Assembly: GCA_029555415.1 (NCBI GenBank)
Contig: JAKPSI010000119.1
Span: 62,001-126,000, forward strand
Direction: 5' to 3'
Length of the DNA stretch: 64,000 nucleotides
Origin: Bacteroidota bacterium
GTDB lineage: Bacteria; Bacteroidota; Bacteroidia; Chitinophagales; Chitinophagaceae
Part shown: positions 35,897 to 45,799 of the stretch, one piece after another
How the letters are laid out: the number at the start of each line of letters is the position of its first letter
How positions within the stretch are numbered: the stretch's first letter is position 1
Position numbers and translations under genes: made by a program
The notes under the pieces: generated by a model
Databases searched by the model: none
What the model was told of the DNA's origin: nothing
The model's input: the letters and a program-made list of their open reading frames with translations, nothing else

Positions 35897-37033
35897 CTAT
35901 CTCTTAATCAAACTCTCGTACAAACAATTCACCGTCCTCCGTATCACCGTATTAAATCCTTCCGTGTAACCGATATCACATCCGTTACTGATCACAACGA
36001 TGCCGAATGTCCTGTCCTGACTGAAGAACATGGCACTGTACAGCCCATAAGCAGAACCGGTATGGCCGATCATGGTCATGCCCGGTATCATCTTCTGCGT
36101 GGTTTCAATAGCGAGACCATAATGCTCATCAGGCGATAATTCTGTCTGCATTTCGATGGCACTCTTTTTCGAGATGATCCGCTTACCGTTTGCTTTGCCC
36201 AGATTCTTATGCATGATCATGTACCGCGCCAGGTCCGGGGCCGAGATCTTCATACCACCAGTGGGTGAAAAGATGGGAGTGCTTTGTCCGAATACATAAG
36301 CCGCGATCTCCGCACTGCGCGGGGCATAAGCATTGGGGGAAGGAATGAACCTCGCGGAATCACGGTTGTATTCATATATGGAAGCGAACTTCGATCTGTC
36401 CAGCGAATCCACACAATACCCGCCATATAATCCCAGCGGATCGAGCACATGATGTTTCACATACTGATCGAAACGTTCACCCGCTGTTTTCTCAATGATA
36501 CCGCCGACCATATTATAATTCAGGTTGCAGTAATCATAATGCGTGCCCGGTTCGTTATTGCTGTAGCATTTGGCCCAGTCAGGGTTCTTATCAGGGTTGA
36601 TCGCATCATAGGAAAAATAACCCTGAGAATCGTTGATGGAAGAAAGATGCGACATCAGCATGCGCAGTGTGATCACCTTATCCGGATAGTTCGGATTACG
36701 CAACCTGAAACCGATCAGTTTACCCGCATCATCATCCAGTGAAAGTTTACCCGCCTCTACCAACTGCATGATGGAAGTGGCGGAAAATGATTTGGAGATG
36801 GAAGCGATACGGAACATATTATCCGTCGCGAGCGGTGCATGCGTTTCCTGGTCCTTCTCCCCGAATGCGTGCATGTAAACGATCTTATTCTTTTTGACCA
36901 CGGCTACGGAAAGTCCGGTGACCGGATATTCTTTCATAATGGCCGCGATGCCGGCTTCGGCTTTGTCAGCTTGCGCTTCACTTTCGAGGGAAAATAAAGC
37001 GACCAGCATGAGCAGGTAGAAATATCTTTTCAT
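35897..37033 (-). CDS. Class C beta-lactamase-like serine hydrolase
   Basis: I start at the ATG at 37033, which gives the signal peptide MKRYFYLLMLVALFSLESEAQ and a 378-residue protein. The serine motif is SISKSF (SxxK), the second motif YCN is in YDYCNLNYNMVGG, and the third is HTG in MIGHTGSAYG. The family holds AmpC-type beta-lactamases, esterases and D-amino-acid peptidases; this is likely a periplasmic peptidase or esterase. Confidence 0.9.
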   Translation of the reverse strand: MKRYFYLLMLVALFSLESEAQADKAEAGIAAIMKEYPVTGLSVAVVKKNKIVYMHAFGEKDQETHAPLATDNMFRIASISKSFSATSIMQLVEAGKLSLDDDAGKLIGFRLRNPNYPDKVITLRMLMSHLSSINDSQGYFSYDAINPDKNPDWAKCYSNNEPGTHYDYCNLNYNMVGGIIEKTAGERFDQYVKHHVLDPLGLYGGYCVDSLDRSKFASIYEYNRDSARFIPSPNAYAPRSAEIAAYVFGQSTPIFSPTGGMKISAPDLARYMIMHKNLGKANGKRIISKKSAIEMQTELSPDEHYGLAIETTQKMIPGMTMIGHTGSAYGLYSAMFFSQDRTFGIVVISNGCDIGYTEGFNTVIRRTVNCLYESLIKR

Positions 37034-37098
37034 ACAGTTGAATGATGAATGAACAAGTAAGCTATTTAAAAGCTGTGAAAATGCCAACAGTTAAAGGT

Positions 37099-37650
37099 TC
37101 ATGCGTTCCAGTCGCGGATCACGATATACCATTTACTGCCGCCATATTCAAGGGTGCTAATGACCTCGTACCCACTGTTGAGATGTGCTTTCAGGGAGCG
37201 GGGATTCATTTCATCCACATCCGTCAGGCAGAATGGATACGTGGCGGCCAGTTCATCTTTGAACAGATCATACATTTTTTTGACAAGTCCCTGCCCCCGG
37301 TGATCCTTTGCAACACAAAGCTGACCCACGACCACATAATTCACATCGCGTAATGCCTCACCTTTATAGGTGAGTGTATCCGTTTGCCTGAAAAAATCAT
37401 CCAACAAGGGATGTCCGCCAATGACCGAACGAGTAGCCACCAATGCATAACCAACCACCCGATCCAGATCCTTTGCAATGATATGCGGTTCGGTGGCATT
37501 CATCCGTTCCAGCAGTTCCAGTGAATATTCAGCAGTGACGAATCCTTCTTTTTCGATCTCGTCCTTACCCAGTCTGGACTTCAGGTTGGCTGTCTGCAGG
37601 TCTTTGATACCCTGCAGTTCATCCATTTCAGTTACACGTTTGATGACCAT
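37099..37650 (-). CDS. GNAT family N-acetyltransferase
   Basis: I start at the ATG at 37650, giving 183 residues; a longer frame to 37869 has no domain support. The acetyl-CoA loop is VVVGQLCVAKDHRGQGLVKKMYDLF, with the Q/R-x-x-G-x-G/A motif RGQGLV. The substrate is unknown. Start codons of this gene and the GyrI-like gene face each other closely. Confidence 0.87.
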   Translation of the reverse strand: MVIKRVTEMDELQGIKDLQTANLKSRLGKDEIEKEGFVTAEYSLELLERMNATEPHIIAKDLDRVVGYALVATRSVIGGHPLLDDFFRQTDTLTYKGEALRDVNYVVVGQLCVAKDHRGQGLVKKMYDLFKDELAATYPFCLTDVDEMNPRSLKAHLNSGYEVISTLEYGGSKWYIVIRDWNA

Positions 37651-37705
37651 GCAATTAAAGTTGAAAGCAGATGAAATTATGGCTTTTTTGTTTGACTTTT
37701 GGAAC

Positions 37706-38215
37706 ATGCCGATCAATGATGATGCGCCCGGTATTGAGCCCAGGATAGTATTGCTGCCTGAAAAAAGGCTGGCAGGGATAAGTATGAAAATGTCGCTGGC
37801 CGAAAACCAAACAGGCCTGTTATGGAAAACTTTCATGACCCGCAGGCATGAACTGAAGACTGAAAACAACAGCGAACGCTATTCTTTACAGGTTTACCCG
37901 AAAGATTATCATTCATCATTCAACCCTGTTACGGTGTTTGAAAAATGGGCGGCGGTTGAGATCCGTTCATCTGACCCTGTTCCGGAAGCCATGGAAATAT
38001 TTGAATTACCCGCAGGTCTGTATGCCGTGTTCGATTATAAAGGATTGAACACCGACACGCGCATCTTTCAATACATTTTCACTGCATGGTTGCCCGGATC
38101 GGGATATGAACTGGATGACAGACCTCATTTTGAAATACTGGGAGAAAAATACAGGAACGGGGATCCGGAGTCCGAAGAAGAAATATGGATCCCGGTGAAA
38201 ACAAAACAGCCATGA
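37706..38215 (+). CDS. GyrI-like effector-binding domain protein
   Basis: The core is EPRIVLLPEKRLAGISMKMSL...LWKTFM, followed by FEKWAAVEI, FELPAGLYAVFDYKGL and IFQYIFTAWLPGSGYELDDRPHFEIL, the GyrI/AraC-E-bind pattern. I prefer the ATG at 37706 (169 residues); the ATGs at 37649 and 37679 are also in frame, and the first would overlap the start of the divergent GNAT gene. No DNA-binding domain is present. Confidence 0.82.
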   Translation: MPINDDAPGIEPRIVLLPEKRLAGISMKMSLAENQTGLLWKTFMTRRHELKTENNSERYSLQVYPKDYHSSFNPVTVFEKWAAVEIRSSDPVPEAMEIFELPAGLYAVFDYKGLNTDTRIFQYIFTAWLPGSGYELDDRPHFEILGEKYRNGDPESEEEIWIPVKTKQP

Positions 38216-38896
38216 TCAGTCCTTCCGGAAGATCACGAAATTCATTTCCCTTCTGATCTCAAATCCCGCCCTTTCATACATGCGGATGGCGTGTTCGTTA
38301 TCATGCCGTACATGAAGGAAGGGAATGCTGTCCTTTTTAATGATCTTTTCCGCAGCCAGCGATAATAATAAGGCCGCATATCCTTTTCCGGTATGATCAG
38401 GATGCGTGCAGATAGCGCTCACTTCGGTATAGCCCGGCACTTTGAGCCGTTCTCCGGCCATAGCAACCAACACCTCCTTTTCAAAGATGCCGGTATAATG
38501 CCCGAAGTCGGACGTTTTGCTCATGAAGGGGCCTGGTTTCGTCAAAGCTGTTAATTCCACCATCGCGGGAATATCCGCATCCCGGAGATCACGCAGGCCG
38601 GAAACCGCAGCGGCAAAGGGTTGCAGCGCGGGGCAGACCATCTGATACAAAGGGATACTGAAACGGATGCTGCAGGAGGCGGGCAGTTCAATCGGCTGCG
38701 CGATGATGTGAAAGAAATTCCTGTCCGCTGGTAGCTGCTGATCCAGGTATTGAAGATCACCGGCATCCCAATTTTTCATGGCGACGAACGGGGAAACTTC
38801 GGGATCGAAATATTTCAGTTGCACATCTCCGCAGTTGAAATGGGATTGTTCCGTATTCAATGCATTCCAGATCGGATTGTCTAACAAGTGATCCAT
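38216..38896 (-). CDS. GNAT family N-acetyltransferase (FR47-like)
   Basis: This 226-residue protein has a C-terminal GNAT domain: VSAICTHPDHTGKGYAALLLSLAAEKI with the acetyl-CoA loop TGKGYA, then FLHVRHDNEHAIRMYERAGFEI. The N-terminal 110 residues are the variable FR47-type part. Substrate unknown. It abuts the GyrI-like gene end. Confidence 0.87.
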   Translation of the reverse strand: MDHLLDNPIWNALNTEQSHFNCGDVQLKYFDPEVSPFVAMKNWDAGDLQYLDQQLPADRNFFHIIAQPIELPASCSIRFSIPLYQMVCPALQPFAAAVSGLRDLRDADIPAMVELTALTKPGPFMSKTSDFGHYTGIFEKEVLVAMAGERLKVPGYTEVSAICTHPDHTGKGYAALLLSLAAEKIIKKDSIPFLHVRHDNEHAIRMYERAGFEIRREMNFVIFRKD

Positions 38897-38975
38897 GCGG
38901 CAAAAATAGTCTCCTTTATGATCACTGATTTACCATTAGCTGAAAGAAAGTACCTTTATACTTCAATTCATTGCA

Positions 38976-40430
38976 GTGACCCGTACAACGCGCGTTTGGA
39001 ACCTTATCTTTTCCGGCCTGTTCATTTTGCTTTTCATAGCTCCCGCTCAGGCCCAGCTCTGTACCGGTAGCCTGGGTGATCCTGTTGTGAATATCAATTT
39101 CGGAACGGCGGCCAGTCCCGGTCTTGGTTTCACCGCTCCTCCCGGTTATACTTTTGATAATACCTCCTGCCCCAACGATGGCTATTATACTTTCACATCG
39201 TTTTCCAGCGACTGCTTTGGCGGCAACTGGCATACCGTCAGGACCGATCATACCGGCGGTGGCGCTTTCATGCTGGTCAATGCTTCTTACCAACCCGCTG
39301 ATTTTTTCGTATCCAGCGTTTCAGGTCTTTGCCCGAATACGAACTACCAGTTCTCTGCATGGGTGATGAACATCAATAAGAATTTCACCTCCATCCTGCC
39401 CAACCTTACTTTCCGCATCGAATCCCCGTCCGGTACGGTACTGGCAACTTATAACAGCGGCGATATTCAGGCGCATTACATCCCTACCTGGGAAGAATCC
39501 GGATTTTATTTCAGCACTTCGGCAGGACTGACCGATGTCGTACTCCGCATCACCAACAATGCACCCGGTGGTATCGGCAATGATATATGTCTGGATGATA
39601 TCACCTTTCGTCCCTGCGGTCCTTCACTCATCAGCTCCATCATCGGCAATTCCGGACCTGTTGATGTTTGTGAAAAGGATCAGATCGATTATCATTTCAC
39701 CGGTTCGATCTCACCCGGTTTCAACAACCCTGTTTATCAATGGCAGGTGAGTACTGATTCCGGTGCGCACTGGACGGATATACCCGGTGCCAATACCAAT
39801 ACTTTTACCCGCGTTCCCGGCAGTACCGGCGCCTTTTGGTACCGGCTTGCATCCGCTGAAAGCGGTAACAGCGGTATCAGCAGTTGCCGCATCGCATCGA
39901 ACGTATTGAAGTTAAATGTGCATACCCCTCCGCTGGTCAATGCGGGGCCCGACCGTACCGTTATGAAAGGGAACCAGATCACATTGCAGGCCACCGCCAC
40001 CGGTGAAGATCCGCTTACCTATAATTGGTCGCCACCCGATTTTCTCAGTGGTACAACGGATCTGCAACCTGTATTCACGCCGGGCAATGCCACCGGCTAT
40101 CAGTTCACCGCCTCCACTGCCGGCGGATGCTTCAGCTCAGATTCCATGTATGTGACCGTTGTTGCAGGCGTCTTTGTCCCTACTGCTTTTTCGCCGAATG
40201 GCGATGGCGTGAATGATCACTGGAAGATCCCCTACCTCGATCCGTTCCGCAATGCTACTGTTTCAGTTTTTGACAGATGGGGCAATGTGGTCTATAAAAT
40301 AAAAGGGGCCGTAGTGGACTGGGACGGTACGAAGAAAGGCAGTCCTCAGCCCGTTGGCACCTACGTATATCTTATTCAGTTCCCCGACAAAACGCCGGAG
40401 ATGAAGGGAACTTTTCAGCTCATCCGCTGA
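38976..40430 (+). CDS. Secreted protein with type B T9SS C-terminal domain
   Basis: This 484-residue protein starts at a GTG; no ATG fits, and the signal peptide RVWNLIFSGLFILLFIAPAQAQ begins at the right distance. Residues about 28-210 form a jelly-roll-like domain (FWAW-type NTNYQFSAWVMNI, NDICLDDITF). A PKD/Ig-like region follows (VNAGPDRTVMKGNQITLQATATG...YNWSP). The end, VFVPTAFSPNGDGVNDHWKI...VSVFDRWGNVVYK...WDGTKKGSPQPVGTYVYLIQF, is the gliding-motility-associated (CHU_C, type B) sorting domain, so the protein is exported by the type IX secretion system. Confidence 0.9.
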   Translation: MTRTTRVWNLIFSGLFILLFIAPAQAQLCTGSLGDPVVNINFGTAASPGLGFTAPPGYTFDNTSCPNDGYYTFTSFSSDCFGGNWHTVRTDHTGGGAFMLVNASYQPADFFVSSVSGLCPNTNYQFSAWVMNINKNFTSILPNLTFRIESPSGTVLATYNSGDIQAHYIPTWEESGFYFSTSAGLTDVVLRITNNAPGGIGNDICLDDITFRPCGPSLISSIIGNSGPVDVCEKDQIDYHFTGSISPGFNNPVYQWQVSTDSGAHWTDIPGANTNTFTRVPGSTGAFWYRLASAESGNSGISSCRIASNVLKLNVHTPPLVNAGPDRTVMKGNQITLQATATGEDPLTYNWSPPDFLSGTTDLQPVFTPGNATGYQFTASTAGGCFSSDSMYVTVVAGVFVPTAFSPNGDGVNDHWKIPYLDPFRNATVSVFDRWGNVVYKIKGAVVDWDGTKKGSPQPVGTYVYLIQFPDKTPEMKGTFQLIR

Positions 40431-40530
40431 TCCTTGCCCGCTCATAGAATTGCGGTCCGCTTCCCTGATCAATATTGTAACTTTAAGATCACGGTCATAT
40501 ACGACCGTTCCACACACTCAACTACTTCGT

Positions 40531-42891
40531 ATGAAAAAGATCCTACTGACTGCTTTGTCCTGTTTGCTATTATTCGTCAGCTATGCACAGAACAGCAATG
40601 CACTGACGCCCGCTGATTATAAAAATGCGGAACGTTTCATGTCTTACAACACACAGCCGCTGATCGACCGTTCGAACATCGCTCCGGTATGGCTGCCTGA
40701 TAACCGCTTGTGGTACCGGGCGCTCACCGCTAACGGAAGTGAATTCATCCTGGCCGATCCGAAGAAAGGAACGAAGGCTCCTGCATTCGATCATGCTAAA
40801 CTGGCTGCAGCATTGTCTTCTGCTTCCGGTAAGACCTTTTCCGCCAATATGCTTCCCTTCTTTTCTATCAATATCGCAACGGATGGTACGGTGGGTTTCC
40901 GTGCCAGCGGCAAAGCATGGAAATATGATCCGAAACTGAATACCTGTATTGCAGATACCACACAAACTGCAAGTGCGGACAGGCAACCGCAACCCGGCGG
41001 GTTCCGCGGTGGTGGCGGCGGACGCGGGAATGAAGTAATGTCGCCCGATGGCAGCCGCGCTGCTTTCATCAAAGATTTCAATCTATGGGTTCGTGATACC
41101 AAAACGAATCAGCAAACACAACTGACACAGGATGGCACGAAGGATTATGGTTATGCCACCGATAACGCCGGTTGGGCCAGTAGTGACAGACCCGTGGTTC
41201 GCTGGTCACCCGACTCTAAAAAGATCGCCACATTCAAACAGGATCAGCGCGCAGTTGGTGATATGTATCTCGCTACTACCAATGTTGGGCATCCCACGTT
41301 ACGCGCCTGGAAATATCCTTTACCTGGTGACAAGGATATTCCGATGATCGTACGCGTGGTGATCAACGTGGATACCCCGAAGGTCATTGCTTTCAATATT
41401 CCTCCTGATCCTCATCGTGCCACACTGAGTGATAATATCTCCAGCAGCGGCACGTTCGATGATATCGAATGGAACCCGGACGGGACCGAGCTGGCTTTCG
41501 TCTCCACCTCCCGCGATCACAAACAGGAAAGGATCCGCATCGCCAATGCAGCCACCGGTGAAGTGCGCGATGTGTTCGAAGAGAATGTACAAACACAATA
41601 TGAATCCGGACAAGGCGCGATCAACTGGCGCTATCTTCCCAAAACCAAAGAGATCATCTGGTATTCTGAAAGGGATGACTGGGGACACCTTTATTTATAT
41701 GATGCCGTTACCGGACAACTGAAGAACCAGATCACCAAAGGTGAATTCGTGGTAACACGCATGATCAAAGTGGATGAAAAGTCCCGCACCATCTGGTTCA
41801 TGACCACCGGCACAGAGACCGAGAATCCCTATTTCGCACAGTTCTGGCGTATAGGATTCGATGGAAAGAACCGCACCCTGCTGACACCCGGCACTGGTAA
41901 TCATCAGGTAAGTTTTTCAGCGGATGAAAAATACATCGTGGATACTTACTCGCAGCCTGATGTACCACCGGTAACCGTGGTTCGTGATATGAACGGAAAA
42001 CAATTAGTGGAGCTGGAACGCGGCGATGTATCCCGCTTACAGGCTACAGGATGGAAAGCACCCAAACCTTTTACCGTAAAAGCACATGATGGCAAAACGG
42101 ATATCTATGGCCTTATGTTCACGCCTTCCAAACTCGATCCGGCTAAAAAATATCCGGTCATTGATTATATCTATCCGGGTCCGCAGGGCGGCAGTGTTGG
42201 CAGCTGGAGTTTCAGTGCGGCACGCGGCGATAATCAGGCATTGGCTGAACTGGGCTTCATTGTTGTACTCTTAGAGGGTACCGGCAATCCGCAACGTTCC
42301 AAGAGTTTCCATGATATGTATTTCCCCAACATGGCTGAGAACACCTTACCCGATCAGGTAGGTGGCATCCGGCAACTGGCCGCGCAATATGCTTATATGG
42401 ATACGACACGTGTCGGGATCTGGGGTCACTCCGGTGGCGGCTTTGCTACTGCCTGCGCGATGTTCCGCTATCCTGATTTCTTCAAAGTGGGTATCTCTGA
42501 ATCCGGTAATCACGATAACCGCAACTATGAAGATGACTGGGGCGAGCGTTATGTTGGACTGCTGACAAAAGGTGCCGATGGAAAAGACAACTATGAAACG
42601 CAGGCCAATCAGATCTATGCAAAGAACCTGAAAGGCAAGCTGATGCTGGCACATGGCATGATGGATAATAATGTACCACCCTACAATACTTTACTGGTGA
42701 TCGAAGCACTGGAAAAAGCGAATAAAGATTACGACCTCGTCATCTTCCCGAATGCCGCACATGGTTACGGACAATATTCCACCTACATGATGCGCCGCCG
42801 CTGGGATTATTTCGTGAAGAACCTCTTAGGTATCGATCCGCCGAAGGAGTATCAGTTTGGAACGAACAGCGACCCCAGAAACAGTCAGTAG
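40531..42891 (+). CDS. S9 family peptidase (dipeptidyl-peptidase IV-like)
   Basis: I start at the ATG at 40531, giving a signal peptide (MKKILLTALSCLLLFVSYAQ) and 786 residues. The N-terminal part is a DPP IV-type beta-propeller (SPDGSRAAFIKDFNLWVRD, RWSPDSKKIATFKQDQR). The C-terminal alpha/beta hydrolase has WGHSGGGFAT with the nucleophile Ser, HGMMDNNVPP with the Asp, and NAAHGYG with the His. It is a periplasmic peptidase that removes dipeptides, probably after proline. A glycine-rich loop (GGFRGGGGGRG) at about residue 155 is unusual. Confidence 0.92.
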   Translation: MKKILLTALSCLLLFVSYAQNSNALTPADYKNAERFMSYNTQPLIDRSNIAPVWLPDNRLWYRALTANGSEFILADPKKGTKAPAFDHAKLAAALSSASGKTFSANMLPFFSINIATDGTVGFRASGKAWKYDPKLNTCIADTTQTASADRQPQPGGFRGGGGGRGNEVMSPDGSRAAFIKDFNLWVRDTKTNQQTQLTQDGTKDYGYATDNAGWASSDRPVVRWSPDSKKIATFKQDQRAVGDMYLATTNVGHPTLRAWKYPLPGDKDIPMIVRVVINVDTPKVIAFNIPPDPHRATLSDNISSSGTFDDIEWNPDGTELAFVSTSRDHKQERIRIANAATGEVRDVFEENVQTQYESGQGAINWRYLPKTKEIIWYSERDDWGHLYLYDAVTGQLKNQITKGEFVVTRMIKVDEKSRTIWFMTTGTETENPYFAQFWRIGFDGKNRTLLTPGTGNHQVSFSADEKYIVDTYSQPDVPPVTVVRDMNGKQLVELERGDVSRLQATGWKAPKPFTVKAHDGKTDIYGLMFTPSKLDPAKKYPVIDYIYPGPQGGSVGSWSFSAARGDNQALAELGFIVVLLEGTGNPQRSKSFHDMYFPNMAENTLPDQVGGIRQLAAQYAYMDTTRVGIWGHSGGGFATACAMFRYPDFFKVGISESGNHDNRNYEDDWGERYVGLLTKGADGKDNYETQANQIYAKNLKGKLMLAHGMMDNNVPPYNTLLVIEALEKANKDYDLVIFPNAAHGYGQYSTYMMRRRWDYFVKNLLGIDPPKEYQFGTNSDPRNSQ

Positions 42892-42977
42892 TCGCTAGTT
42901 GTTAGTCTGTAGTCAGTGCTAACAATTTTTAAAACTAACCGGGTGCTGTTGTTTATCAAATAGAAACCTGCTGAAAA

Positions 42978-43009
42978 GAAAAACCCTGACGCTCATCGTC
43001 AGGGTTTTT
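42978..43009. terminator. Terminator after S9 peptidase
   Basis: AAAACCCTGACG and CGTCAGGGTTTT form a perfect stem around CTCAT, followed by a T run, between convergent genes. Confidence 0.8.
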
Positions 43010-43037
43010 TTATTCAGTAAGCCTCGTCCTGCTTTAT

Positions 43038-43072
43038 TGGACTAACGACTAATGACTATCGACTACTGACTA
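43038..43072. repeat. GACTAACGACTA word repeats
   Basis: The words ACTAACGACTAATGACTATC and GACTACTGACTATT lie before the terminator-flanked DUF1080 gene. The reverse-complement words GTAGTCGCTAGTTGTTAGTC lie at 42888-42910 on the other side of the terminator, so the two sets are inverted relative to each other. Confidence 0.6.
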
Positions 43073-44050
43073 TTATTTAGCTGGCGTGATCACGATATTT
43101 CTGTATTCGATCGGACCATGATCTCCCTGCAGCATGATCGGACCGGCTTCTCCTTCTTTACTGTCGAGTGCACCGCCGGTAATACCGGGGATGATCTGTT
43201 TGCAGATGATCTCTTTGCCATTGGCGACTACGGTAACGATGCGGCCAACCAGGGTCACATCATAGGACTGCCATTCGCCGGCTGCTTTCGCGGCCATTTC
43301 ATTCGGAGTGAGGAAGCCGTAGATACCGCCGAAATAATTGGAAGCGGGTTCTTTTCCTTTATCATCTTCTACTTGTACTTCATAACGGCCGCGGAGATAT
43401 ACACCACTGTTGCTTTCCGCTGGATAACGGAATTCAACATGCAGTTTAAAATCATTGAACTTCTGATCGGTGATGATATTGGCACCTGAACGGCTGCTCT
43501 TCAGTACACCATTCTCCACCACCCATTGGTTATCGGGGCGGTCGGTATGCCAGCCTTTCGTATCCTTTCCGGTGATGAGTTTGATCGGTGCTCCCCAAAC
43601 TGGTGCTTTATCACGTTTCAGTAAGGGCGCACGTTCACCCGTGAACGTATAGGTCTTTCCGTTACTGGCCTGAATGGTTCCGGTCAGTTTATCATCTTTA
43701 AGTGTGGCTTCGAAAGACATATCCTTATCGCTGCGGTCCCATTGGGGCGGAATGCTGAAGCTGATCTTCCCATCCGTGAAATTCACTTTGGAGATCGGGC
43801 GGGCACTGCCACCATCCGCTACGAAATAACCGACCAGCGTGCTGACACCGGAGAGTTTCACTTCCAGCCAGGAAGGGGCGACACGATCGCCCATATTCAC
43901 CGTCAGGTCCCAGCGGCCAATGGCAGGGCTGGCATCAAACGGTGCATGGCTGATCTGGCGGGGTTTGAATGACAAAAGTGATACGACTACTGCACCGGAC
44001 AGCAGGAAGAGTGCTGAGATCCGGGATACACGCATGGAAAAACTTTTCAT
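43073..44050 (-). CDS. DUF1080 (3-keto-disaccharide hydrolase-like) secreted protein
   Basis: This 325-residue protein has an N-terminal hydrophobic signal or anchor (ALFLLSGAVVVSLLSF). Residues 45-140 are a beta domain. From about 155 it matches DUF1080: LITGKDTKGWHTDRPDNQWVVENGVLKS, FNDFKLHVEFRYPAESNSGVYLRGRYEVQVED, GEWQSYDVTLVGRIVTVVANG and GPIMLQGDHGPIEYRNIVI. Some members hydrolyse 3-keto-glycosides; the substrate here is unknown. Confidence 0.9.
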   Translation of the reverse strand: MKSFSMRVSRISALFLLSGAVVVSLLSFKPRQISHAPFDASPAIGRWDLTVNMGDRVAPSWLEVKLSGVSTLVGYFVADGGSARPISKVNFTDGKISFSIPPQWDRSDKDMSFEATLKDDKLTGTIQASNGKTYTFTGERAPLLKRDKAPVWGAPIKLITGKDTKGWHTDRPDNQWVVENGVLKSSRSGANIITDQKFNDFKLHVEFRYPAESNSGVYLRGRYEVQVEDDKGKEPASNYFGGIYGFLTPNEMAAKAAGEWQSYDVTLVGRIVTVVANGKEIICKQIIPGITGGALDSKEGEAGPIMLQGDHGPIEYRNIVITPAK

Positions 44051-44353
44051 ATGACTTATTTGAAATTATTTATCCGAATATACGGCATTCAAGAAAAAAG
44101 AACCCTGCATTTTGACAAAAGGCAATATCCGACAAGCCCTTTTACATTGAAATAACATGATTTTATAAGGAGAGAAAAAGCGGAGCGGCAGCACGTACCT
44201 GCATTTCACAGGATGTTTGTCAAGCCGCTCCATACCCATAAATAGCAGTGATACTGACGGCCGTCATTACACACGGCTGGGGAGCTTTCTAATTTTGAGA
44301 ATCCTGACAATACAGCCGGGATATAACGATTGCTTCACCATAAAATCTGTCGT
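44051..44353 (+). promoter_or_regulatory. gdhA upstream region with long hairpin
   Basis: This 303-bp spacer between divergent genes holds GGAGCGGC (44182-44189) and its perfect complement GCCGCTCC (44224-44231) around a 34-nt loop, in which CCTG/CAGG can pair again. The hairpin ends about 120 bp before the gdhA start. It could be a regulatory leader or a terminator-like element without a T run. No gene is seen. Confidence 0.4.
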
Positions 44354-45706
44354 ATGATCTCCACAAAACGATCTGCCATTGACAAATTCATGCAATTGGT
44401 AGAAAAACGCAATCCTGCTGAACGCGAATTTCACCAGGCCGTTCACGAAGTAGCGATGACCGTTATCCCCTTCATCGAGCAACACCCCGAATACCAGAAA
44501 GCCAATCTCATGGAACGTATGATCGAGCCCGAAAGAGTGCTCATCTTCCGTGTTCCCTGGGTTGATGATGCCGGAAAATTCCGTGTGAACCGCGGTTTCC
44601 GTGTACAAATGAACAACGCGATCGGACCTTATAAAGGCGGTCTGCGCTTCCACCCCAATGTGAATCTCAGCATCCTGAAATTCCTGGCATTTGAACAGGT
44701 ATTCAAAAATTCACTCACCACCCTCCCGATGGGCGGCGCAAAAGGCGGATCTGATTTCGATCCCAAAGGAAAATCAGATAATGAAGTGATGCGCTTCTGC
44801 CAGAGCTTCATGACCGAACTCTATCGCCATATCGGAAAAGACACGGACGTACCTGCCGGTGATATCGGTGTAGGCGGACGTGAGATCGGATTCCTCTTCG
44901 GCCAGTACAAAAGGCTGTCCAATGAATTCACCGGTGTATTGACCGGCAAAGGTTATGCTTATGGTGGCAGTCTCATCCGCCCCGAAGCAACCGGCTATGG
45001 CCTGCTGTTCTTTGTTGAAGAAATGCTGAAGACTAAAGGCGACAGCATGAAAGGCAAGAAAGTGCTGATCTCCGGTAGCGGTAATGTGGCACAGTATGCC
45101 ATTGAAAAGACCATTCAGTTCGGTGGTATCCCGCTGACAGCTTCTGACAGCGACGGTTTCATTTATGACCCGGATGGTATCACCCGTGAAAAACTCGCGT
45201 GGCTGATGGACCTCAAGAACAACCGCCGCGGACGTATCTCCGAATATGCCGAACATTTCAACTGCCATTATTTCGAGGGCGAAAAACCCTGGAACGTACC
45301 ATGCGATATCGCGCTGCCCTGCGCTGTTCAGAATGAACTGAACGATAAGGACGCCGCGTTGCTGGTGAAGAACGGTTGCAAACTGGTGGCGGAAGGCGCC
45401 AATATGCCTACAACACCTGACGGTATCAAAGTACTGCAAGACAATCATATCATGTATGCGCCCGGTAAAGCCGCCAATGCGGGTGGTGTAGCCACTTCCG
45501 GACTGGAAATGTCACAGAATTCCCTGCGACTTTCCTGGACAAGGGAAGAAGTGGAAGCCAGACTGCGTGTCATCATGCAGCAGATCCACGAACAATGTAT
45601 CCGTTATGGTAAACAAGAGGACGGCAGCATTGATTATGTCAAAGGCGCTAACGTAGCTGGTTTCGTACGTGTTGCTGACGCCATGCTGGCAGAGGGTCAT
45701 GTATAA
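44354..45706 (+). CDS. gdhA: NADP-specific glutamate dehydrogenase
   Basis: The start at ATG 44354 gives 450 residues, the usual length; an ATG at 44330 would add 8. Catalytic and substrate blocks are clear: GPYKGGLRFHPNVN, LTTLPMGGAKGGSDFDPKGKS (with the catalytic Lys), DVPAGDIGVGGREIGFLFGQYKR, the dinucleotide-binding LISGSGNVAQYA, and AEGANMPTTP. It makes glutamate from 2-oxoglutarate and ammonia in the hexameric cytoplasmic enzyme. Ends near a terminator. Confidence 0.96.
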   Translation: MISTKRSAIDKFMQLVEKRNPAEREFHQAVHEVAMTVIPFIEQHPEYQKANLMERMIEPERVLIFRVPWVDDAGKFRVNRGFRVQMNNAIGPYKGGLRFHPNVNLSILKFLAFEQVFKNSLTTLPMGGAKGGSDFDPKGKSDNEVMRFCQSFMTELYRHIGKDTDVPAGDIGVGGREIGFLFGQYKRLSNEFTGVLTGKGYAYGGSLIRPEATGYGLLFFVEEMLKTKGDSMKGKKVLISGSGNVAQYAIEKTIQFGGIPLTASDSDGFIYDPDGITREKLAWLMDLKNNRRGRISEYAEHFNCHYFEGEKPWNVPCDIALPCAVQNELNDKDAALLVKNGCKLVAEGANMPTTPDGIKVLQDNHIMYAPGKAANAGGVATSGLEMSQNSLRLSWTREEVEARLRVIMQQIHEQCIRYGKQEDGSIDYVKGANVAGFVRVADAMLAEGHV

Positions 45707-45743
45707 GAACCATCAAACCTGAGCAGATTGATGTGGAATAAAA

Positions 45744-45775
45744 AAACACCCCGGGATCATATCCTGGGGTGTTTG
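45744..45775. terminator. Terminator between gdhA and dCMP deaminase genes
   Basis: AAACACCCCGGGAT and ATCCTGGGGTGTTT pair with a single mismatch around CAT, between convergent genes. Confidence 0.8.
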
Positions 45776-45799
45776 CTTTTAATACGATCCCGTGATCAT

